Assembly (NCBI RefSeq): GCF_022869785.1
Contig: NZ_CP094997.1
Location: forward strand, 7,073,001-7,137,000
Length of the DNA stretch: 64,000 bases
Reading direction: 5' to 3'
Source: Dyadobacter chenwenxiniae
GTDB lineage: Bacteria; Bacteroidota; Bacteroidia; Cytophagales; Spirosomataceae
Shown here piece by piece: positions 59,295 to 64,000 of the stretch (position 1 is its first letter; each line of letters starts with the position of its first letter). The notes below the pieces were generated by a model. That model was given only the letters and a program-made list of their open reading frames with translations, did not search any database and had not been told where the DNA came from. The translations under genes and the position numbers were made by a program.

Positions 59295-59681
59295 CTACGG
59301 CAGAAGTAGGGAGTTAGAAACGCGGAGACCAGGGATCATCCGGAAATCTCTGACATTTAATGTTCGTAGTTCAAGATCATAGACCAATGCAGTTGCAGCA
59401 ATAAGCGTATCAGCGACGCTTAACTGATGGGATAGTGCGAATGTGTGACTAATATCAATCGCCGCTTTGGCAACAGATTCATTGAGATCAAACTGAATAA
59501 AGCCATTGAGCGTGCGTTTGATTTTGGCAAATTCGGCCCTGTTAAGGCATCCATTATATAGTTCTAAAACAACGATGGTGTTGATTCCAAGGTTGAGTTT
59601 CCCTGTGTAATTAATGAATTGAATGGCTTGCGGCTTGTCTCTCAAATAGTCAATAAGGATGTTTGTGTCAAGCAGCAACAT
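59295..59681 (-). CDS. vapC: PIN-domain toxin, VapC-like
   Basis: A 128-residue PIN ribonuclease. Conserved acidic residues are present: Asp5 in MLLLDTNILIDYLRD, Glu in INTIVVLELYNG (about 40), Asp in LSVADTLIAATALV (about 91), with the downstream LRTLNVRDFRMIPGLRV. VapC toxins cleave initiator tRNA, other tRNAs or rRNA and are neutralised by a cognate antitoxin. The start ATG directly adjoins the stop of the upstream small gene with no gap, the standard antitoxin-toxin order. Target RNA is not readable. Confidence 0.9.
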   Translation of the reverse strand: MLLLDTNILIDYLRDKPQAIQFINYTGKLNLGINTIVVLELYNGCLNRAEFAKIKRTLNGFIQFDLNESVAKAAIDISHTFALSHQLSVADTLIAATALVYDLELRTLNVRDFRMIPGLRVSNSLLLP

Positions 59682-59945
59682 CTAGGGCCTTGACGCTTTG
59701 CGGATTTTGCGAACATATGCTGCAGAGTCGGAGATATGCCCGAAAGGCTTGACATTAGGATCATTTGCCATTGCCAGCTCCTCATCTGAAAGCTGGCAGT
59801 CGATCACGTGCCCATATTTGGCAGGATCAAGCTTTTGGTAACCCACGCTTGACTCGTTCAACTCGGAAGTCTTTCTTGCAGGACTTGAATATACCTCAGC
59901 CTTCGAGATGCCGGGAAGAGCGGTTTTTGATTTTATAGTGCGCAT
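59682..59945 (-). CDS. Candidate antitoxin partner of the PIN toxin
   Basis: An 87-residue protein directly upstream of vapC, zero-base gap, same strand. It contains SKTALPGISKAEVYSSPARK at the N-terminus, KLDPAKYGHVIDCQLSDEEL in the middle, and ends in SDSAAYVRKIRKASRP. I see no clear ribbon-helix-helix, AbrB or Phd DNA-binding motif; the antitoxin role is inferred from position. The C-terminal 30 residues would be expected to wrap the toxin. It is preceded by a 68-base AT-rich region before the BatA-domain gene. Confidence 0.65.
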   Translation of the reverse strand: MRTIKSKTALPGISKAEVYSSPARKTSELNESSVGYQKLDPAKYGHVIDCQLSDEELAMANDPNVKPFGHISDSAAYVRKIRKASRP

Positions 59946-60013
59946 AATTGTATCTTTTTTTCAAAAATAGAAATTTTCTCTTAAAACGAAAACTACAACT
60001 ATTGTTTTAGCAA

Positions 60014-62074
60014 TTATTTCAAAAACCTGATCAAAGCGATCTCCACCAGCAGGAAGAAAAGGGCTGCGTATAGGAAGTATTTCCAAAGATTGGTTCCCAT
60101 GTTTTGTTGCTGGAATGCGGTGGAGAATGCATCGTCGTCGATGCGGTCGAAGATCTGGATGTTTTTCTGGCCGGCGAAAATGGTCCTTAGCTCGTCTGGG
60201 GAATAATATTGCAGTTTGGACTCTGCATTATTGTGGTTCAATGCGATGATCTGCTCTACTTTGTTGTCTTTTATTAATTCAAAATAACCTGCATCAAGCC
60301 CTTCTCCAAGCTGGTCGCCTTGTGGGATTTCCAGCAGAAGCTGGTTTCCGGCAATGCGCTGGACCGGGATTACTTCTGTTTTATTTCTTCTCAATTTATA
60401 AACCGTATTCGGCTGTGCTTTTTCAACATTCAAACTGATTGGATTTTCATCAAATTTAAATGATGTACGCTGTGCGCGGACGCTGGATGCAGCGATTTTG
60501 TACATGATCGGAACAAAAATGGCGTGCTGGGCGATGTTCCCGTACTCCGGATTCAATGGTGCTGCAAAAAGATACACTTTGCCTGTTCCCGAAGTAACCT
60601 GATTTAGATAAGTCTGGCCGTTGCGCAGTGCAAGCACCATTTGCCCTTCATTAGCCCAGCTCCAAACAGGTGAAGCTGAGGGCAGGTTGAGGTTCAGTTC
60701 CTGCCGGACTGACTCTTCAAATACATCACTAAAAAACGGATTGTTTCGATCAGGGGCTGCCAATGCAACAGGCGCCGGATCACCATTCTGCGTTCCTGTA
60801 AGGCCGTTGACGCCAATTCGTGATAAAAAACCATTATAACTTTCGGTGTTAGGAGCAGCAGGCGGGATCACCGTAACGCTCCCGCCATTGCGAACGAGCT
60901 CCTGCAAATCCTGTGGCAAGGAGCCCGAAAGTGAGGTAACACCTTCCAAAACCACCAGATCCGTGTTTTTGATCAGCCCGGGATCTACATTGTTAGCACT
61001 GTAACTTTGGAGTGAAAACAGGCTGTCATTGGCGTAAACATTTTCAATGTAGTTACCGGGTGACTTTTGCCCATAAATATGGAGTACGCGGATCAGTGGC
61101 GATGCATTGAGCACGAAATAATAGTTGTTATCAAAAGTCACCGGGAAGTCGTCGAATGTGATCTGCCCTTTTTTATAGCCTTTCCCTTTTAAGTTGAAAT
61201 TGAATTTCGCCGTTGCACTGCCGTTCGCAGGAACATTCACAGACGCCGTTGAAGCTTGTGTATTATCCAGATTCAACTTTAAGACAACGTTGCGAGCTGC
61301 TTCCGATCCGGAATTACTGACTTTAACAAATAGAATGTTATTCTGCAACTCGCGAATAAAAGGCGTGTTAAGCCAGGCCGAATCCACAAAAACATTCTTC
61401 TCAGCCGCAGCCTGAACGGGCACCAAAAACAGTTGATTAGTTGTGTCCGTTTTGAGTCCTGTGAGATCGCCCGAAGTGCTTTTTTGGAAATCGGAGAACC
61501 AGAAAAGTTGGTTTTTGCCCGCTTGCTGATGCCGGGACATAAGGTTTTCCTGCCTTTTATAAACCTGCTCAAAAGTGCGCGGCGTGTTTGATAAACCAAT
61601 GGTTGTCAGCCTGTCACGTAGTTTTTCTGATGCATATAAACCCTGTTCCTGGGCCGCAAAGTCGTTGGTGACGAGTTGAAGAGAGGTGGCATTTCTGAAC
61701 AATCCCAGCAAGTCGCTCAAACGCGCGGTTGCAATGTCGAGATATCGCTTGCTATTCAGCTCACTTTCCATGCTCAGTGAATTGTCCAGATATAAGCTGG
61801 TAATGCCTTTTCGGCCAACTGCCTGGTTATTTTCTGCTGGTAAAAATGGCTGGGCGAAGGCCAGCGCCAGGCAAACGATAGCTAAAATGCGGGCAGCCAA
61901 CACAAGCCAATGCTTGACCTGCCTTACCGAACGCGTCTTTGTTTCTACCGCCTTTAAAAACGCGACATTGGTAAAATAGACTTTTTTGGTACGACGGAAA
62001 TTGAAAATATGAATCGCAATAGGAACTGAAACAGCCAGAAGACCCCACAAAAATGATGGAAAAAGGAAACCCAT
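60014..62074 (-). CDS. BatA-domain membrane protein
   Basis: A 686-residue protein with the BatA N-terminal region: MGFLFPSFLWGLLAVSVPIA, then IHIFNFRRTKKVYFTNVAFL and a second membrane segment (LVLAARILAIVCLALAFAQP). A von-Willebrand-type segment with SLYLDNSLSMESEL (metal-site-like D-x-S-x-S) starts near 90. The middle (about 300-600) is periplasmic beta-rich domains, and a membrane segment at the C-terminus (LWKYFLYAALFFLLVEIALI) completes it. BatA-domain proteins of Bacteroidota are linked to envelope stress or aerotolerance. The usual neighbours (MoxR ATPase, BatB to BatE) are not in this window, so its role is open. Confidence 0.9.
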   Translation of the reverse strand: MGFLFPSFLWGLLAVSVPIAIHIFNFRRTKKVYFTNVAFLKAVETKTRSVRQVKHWLVLAARILAIVCLALAFAQPFLPAENNQAVGRKGITSLYLDNSLSMESELNSKRYLDIATARLSDLLGLFRNATSLQLVTNDFAAQEQGLYASEKLRDRLTTIGLSNTPRTFEQVYKRQENLMSRHQQAGKNQLFWFSDFQKSTSGDLTGLKTDTTNQLFLVPVQAAAEKNVFVDSAWLNTPFIRELQNNILFVKVSNSGSEAARNVVLKLNLDNTQASTASVNVPANGSATAKFNFNLKGKGYKKGQITFDDFPVTFDNNYYFVLNASPLIRVLHIYGQKSPGNYIENVYANDSLFSLQSYSANNVDPGLIKNTDLVVLEGVTSLSGSLPQDLQELVRNGGSVTVIPPAAPNTESYNGFLSRIGVNGLTGTQNGDPAPVALAAPDRNNPFFSDVFEESVRQELNLNLPSASPVWSWANEGQMVLALRNGQTYLNQVTSGTGKVYLFAAPLNPEYGNIAQHAIFVPIMYKIAASSVRAQRTSFKFDENPISLNVEKAQPNTVYKLRRNKTEVIPVQRIAGNQLLLEIPQGDQLGEGLDAGYFELIKDNKVEQIIALNHNNAESKLQYYSPDELRTIFAGQKNIQIFDRIDDDAFSTAFQQQNMGTNLWKYFLYAALFFLLVEIALIRFLK

Positions 62075-62191
62075 TTAGCTATGAATATTTTCGTGTTTCA
62101 TGTTCAACGCAGTTAAGAAAGACAAATTACACTAAAATCTCATAACAGTTTTTTATTTCAACAGCTTTCTGATATGTCGGCAGCTTTTTTC

Positions 62192-62199
62192 TAACTTTG
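62192..62199 (+). promoter_or_regulatory. Bacteroidota -7 element for the YcxB-like gene
   Basis: TAACTTTG matches TAnnTTTG, 79 bases before ATG 62279. TTTC at 62166-62169 could serve as a weak -33 box, 22 bases upstream. Confidence 0.5.
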
Positions 62200-62278
62200 C
62201 ACTTCATTTTCCGGCAGTAGCGCGCGTACCTTAACGCTGCTTTCGAAGGAATACAGCATTGTTAATTTAAATTGAATT

Positions 62279-62830
62279 ATGGCGAAAGTTTCGGTGAATA
62301 AACACCAACCTGTGTATCAAATGCCTACGAACCCGGCGGCGGTCCGTACAAAAAGATATGCTTTACCCACGAAAAAATACATAACCCTTGCGATGCGTTA
62401 TTTTTTCAAAACGCAGTTGAAATGGGGATTAATACCACTGGCACTAATCCTGATCAATGCCGTTCTGAACCTTACCGGTGTTTATCCGAACTTGTGGATC
62501 TACATTACCGTGTTTGTCGGCGCATTACTTTACGTGCTTTTCTGGCTGGTGCAGTTTACCGGCATTACGCAGCTGGCACAATATAAGCCCATGTTCGAAA
62601 AGTTTTCTTATGAGATTGACAACCGTCAGATCCTGATGAAACTGAACCAGAAAGAGGGCAGCGTAATGAAGTGGGAGCAGATCATGGACGCTTACAAAGA
62701 CAAAGAAGCTTATGTGCTTGTGATTTCAAAAGGACAGTTTTTGTATCTGCCTTTCAGCATTTTCACTTCCGAACACGATATCAAGGTTTTCGAGCGCATT
62801 ATGAAGCAAAAAGACTTTTTGAAAGCATAA
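62279..62830 (+). CDS. YcxB-like membrane protein
   Basis: A 183-residue protein with an N-terminal polar section (about 1-50) and two adjacent membrane segments (about 55-100, WGLIPLALILINAVLNLTGV and LWIYITVFVGALLYVLFWLV). A C-terminal soluble domain (about 115-180) has FSYEIDNRQILMKLNQKEGS, VMKWEQIMDAYKDKEAYVLV and FLYLPFSIFTSEHDIKVFER. This is the pattern of the YcxB-like domain. Role unknown; similar proteins often stand alone. A terminator follows, which it shares with the opposite-strand DUF1684 gene. Confidence 0.8.
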   Translation: MAKVSVNKHQPVYQMPTNPAAVRTKRYALPTKKYITLAMRYFFKTQLKWGLIPLALILINAVLNLTGVYPNLWIYITVFVGALLYVLFWLVQFTGITQLAQYKPMFEKFSYEIDNRQILMKLNQKEGSVMKWEQIMDAYKDKEAYVLVISKGQFLYLPFSIFTSEHDIKVFERIMKQKDFLKA

Positions 62831-62848
62831 AAATTTTAATACGAAATG

Positions 62849-62880
62849 AAAAATCCCGGTCTGTTCAGATCGGGATTTTT
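62849..62880. terminator. Bidirectional rho-independent terminator
   Basis: AAAAATCCCGGTCTG (62849-62863) pairs with CAGATCGGGATTTTT (62866-62880) with one G-T type mismatch over a two-base loop. The A and T runs on either side suit both convergent transcripts. Confidence 0.9.
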
Positions 62881-62884
62881 TACG

Positions 62885-63505
62885 TTATTTCAATTCCGCC
62901 TGCTGGTGGTCTTTACCGAATTTCTTTTCTCCGGCTGTGATCGCAATCGGCAAATGGTTTGGGGCTGGCGGGATGGGGCAATTGTAGCCGTCACTGTAAG
63001 CACAATAAGGATTATAGGCCTTATTGAAATCCAGCACCAGTTCTCCGTCTTTTATATCGGTGGTTTTCAGATCCAGGTAGCGTCCGCCGCCATAAGATTC
63101 CTCACCATTGGTTTTGTCTTTGAAAGGAATGAAAAGGTAGTCTTTGTACTTAGCAAGCTGCTGTAAACTAAGACTTCTGTAAACGTTCAATGTTTGTTTT
63201 CTACCATTGATACGGAATTTCACCTTGCCGTATTTCACATAGGTCTTATTAACGCCGCTGTATGTGGGCATTTCGAAAGACTGGCCGCGGCTTTTCTCAA
63301 ACTTCGCAACGACCCTGTAAGCCGAGTCGGGTTCGTAGAATTGTAAAAACGGCAAATCGGCTTGTTTTAATGGGGAGTTGGCCGAGCTCAGAAATTCTTC
63401 TTTATATTTCTTTCTGTACTTATCAGTCTCCTTCTTAAAATCCTGTGCACATGCCACCGAAACCGTAATCAGCAGTAACCCGAGTGTGTTTAAAACGCTT
63501 TTCAT
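62885..63505 (-). CDS. DUF1684-family exported protein
   Basis: A 206-residue protein with signal peptide ending near TVSVACAQDF (about residue 20). Its C-terminal half matches DUF1684: YVKYGKVKFRINGRKQTLNV, KYKDYLFIPFKDKTNGEESY, GGGRYLDLKTTDIKDGELVL, and DFNKAYNPYCAYSDGYNCPI, with PPAPNHLPIAITAGEKKFGK after. The conserved Tyr-Asn-Pro-x-Cys and Cys-Pro-x-Pro-Pro motifs are the family core. Function unknown. The gene ends at the shared terminator. Confidence 0.88.
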   Translation of the reverse strand: MKSVLNTLGLLLITVSVACAQDFKKETDKYRKKYKEEFLSSANSPLKQADLPFLQFYEPDSAYRVVAKFEKSRGQSFEMPTYSGVNKTYVKYGKVKFRINGRKQTLNVYRSLSLQQLAKYKDYLFIPFKDKTNGEESYGGGRYLDLKTTDIKDGELVLDFNKAYNPYCAYSDGYNCPIPPAPNHLPIAITAGEKKFGKDHQQAELK

Positions 63506-63518
63506 ACTTGGTAAAAGT

Positions 63519-63544
63519 AAATCCGGTAAAAAATTACCGGATTT
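63519..63544 (-). terminator. Minus-strand hairpin terminator
   Basis: On the minus strand AAATCCGGTAA (63544-63534) and TTACCGGATTT (63529-63519) form a perfect 11-base stem over TTTT, followed by ACTTTTAC. It begins 44 bases after the stop of the last gene and 13 bases before the DUF1684 start. The T tract is short. Confidence 0.55.
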
Positions 63545-63588
63545 TATAAAAAAATATCCAGAATGCCTAGACTATTCAAATACTGTGC

Positions 63589-63999
63589 CTAGTTGGCCTT
63601 CACAACTTTAATCTTTGACTCGTCAATGTTATATGCCTTTACAACCGCATTATAATCACTGTAATCCACCTGGCCAGCTGTGCGCAGGGCGAAATCGGAG
63701 GGGATGATCACGACGCGGAAATCCTGGTTTCTGGTGTAATCCGGATCAACTTTGGCCGGGTCAACCGTCCCGTCCAGGAAAATCGAGAAATCGCGTGCAG
63801 TGCGGTCCATATTATAGGTCAGGATTCCATTGTCCAGAAAAGCTGTTTGTGGCAACAGTCTGTATGCGTTCAATTCGGTCCCGTTTACGTCTTCGGTTCC
63901 CCAGTTGATATAAACCAGCACTGCATCCGATTCCAGCACATCTACGCCCAGCTTTGCATCGGCGAAAGTCAATCCATACTGAAACTCATTGGCAGCGGT
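63589..63999 (-). CDS. C-terminal part of an uncharacterised secreted-type protein (5' end outside window)
   Basis: The frame is open to the right edge and reads TAANEFQYGLTFADAKLGVD at its first visible residues, so the TTG codon at 63972 is an internal Leu, not a start. About 137 residues are visible: LESDAVLVYINWGTEDVNGT, LLPQTAFLDNGILTYNMDRT and a C-terminal NQDFRVVIIPSDFALRTAGQ with ESKIKVVKAN. The pattern (DAVLVYI, FRVVIIPS) resembles the C-terminal domain of Bacteroidota exported proteins with collagen-like N-termini, but that N-terminus would lie outside the window, so this is only a guess. Function unknown. A hairpin terminator lies 44 bases downstream. Confidence 0.6.
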   Translation of the reverse strand, partial: TAANEFQYGLTFADAKLGVDVLESDAVLVYINWGTEDVNGTELNAYRLLPQTAFLDNGILTYNMDRTARDFSIFLDGTVDPAKVDPDYTRNQDFRVVIIPSDFALRTAGQVDYSDYNAVVKAYNIDESKIKVVKAN

Positions 64000-64000
64000 A

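Overview
This 64 kb chromosomal window comes from a member of the Bacteroidota. It most resembles a Cytophagales bacterium of the Dyadobacter/Spirosomaceae type, but the genus is inferred from gene content and style, not from a marker gene. The supporting evidence is a secreted protein with a type IX secretion (T9SS) C-terminal sorting domain, a PorP/SprF-family protein, a TonB-dependent-type beta-barrel with a carboxypeptidase-like N-terminal domain, many large outer-membrane barrels, several promoters with the Bacteroidota TAnnTTTG -7 element, and few clear Shine-Dalgarno sequences. Base composition is moderate, with one AT-richer patch near 13.0-13.7 kb. I found no rRNA, tRNA, CRISPR array, insertion sequence or prophage.

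Layout. 1-5.9 kb: the 3' part of ppk1, then a propeller lipoprotein and a 1262-residue metallophosphoesterase/outer-membrane barrel, all start-stop coupled. 5.9-6.8 kb: two small stress or envelope genes on the minus strand. 7.0-10.6 kb: a signalling cluster (PAS/HisKA protein without an ATPase domain, single receiver, membrane hybrid kinase). 10.7-19.5 kb: a GT39-type glycosyltransferase, a repetitive secreted protein, a GNAT enzyme, an aldo/keto reductase, a LuxR-type regulator, a T9SS cargo protein and small unknown genes. 19.8-22.7 kb: a YfbU-family protein, RarA and an orphan ECF sigma factor. 22.8-34.4 kb: adenine deaminase with an AraC regulator, and divergently a sugar-acid catabolic cluster. 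34.5-45.2 kb: cytidylate kinase, an FAD oxidoreductase, a propeller/barrel protein, PorP/SprF, and 2-oxoglutarate dehydrogenase E1 and E2. 45.2-50 kb: MazG-like, Dtd, serine dehydratase, MgtE and RsmA, with two unusual tandem-repeat patches and a palindrome. 50-57.5 kb: a 1204-residue hybrid kinase, a TonB-type receptor and a LysM protein. 57.5-60 kb: PurKE and a VapBC-like pair. 60-64 kb: a BatA-domain protein, a YcxB-like protein, a DUF1684 protein and a gene running off the right edge.

How genes work together. The clearest pathway is at 25.5-34.4 kb. A UxaA-type sugar-acid dehydratase, an SDR dehydrogenase, an FAH-family hydrolase, a fuconolactonase-like amidohydrolase and a RhaM-type mutarotase match the non-phosphorylating oxidation of a 6-deoxy sugar such as L-fucose to pyruvate plus L-lactate. 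LutABC next door would oxidise the lactate. A transporter and a dedicated sugar dehydrogenase are not in the window. Inside this run lies an endonuclease/exonuclease/phosphatase-fold protein that has lost three active-site residues.

The most novel candidate is the ppk1-linked operon. Polyphosphate kinase is coupled to a propeller lipoprotein and to a protein joining a metallophosphoesterase, a middle domain with kinase-like D-R-H and D-R-D motifs, and an Omp85-like barrel. This suggests an envelope phosphate or polyphosphate module. It is inferred from gene order and motifs only.
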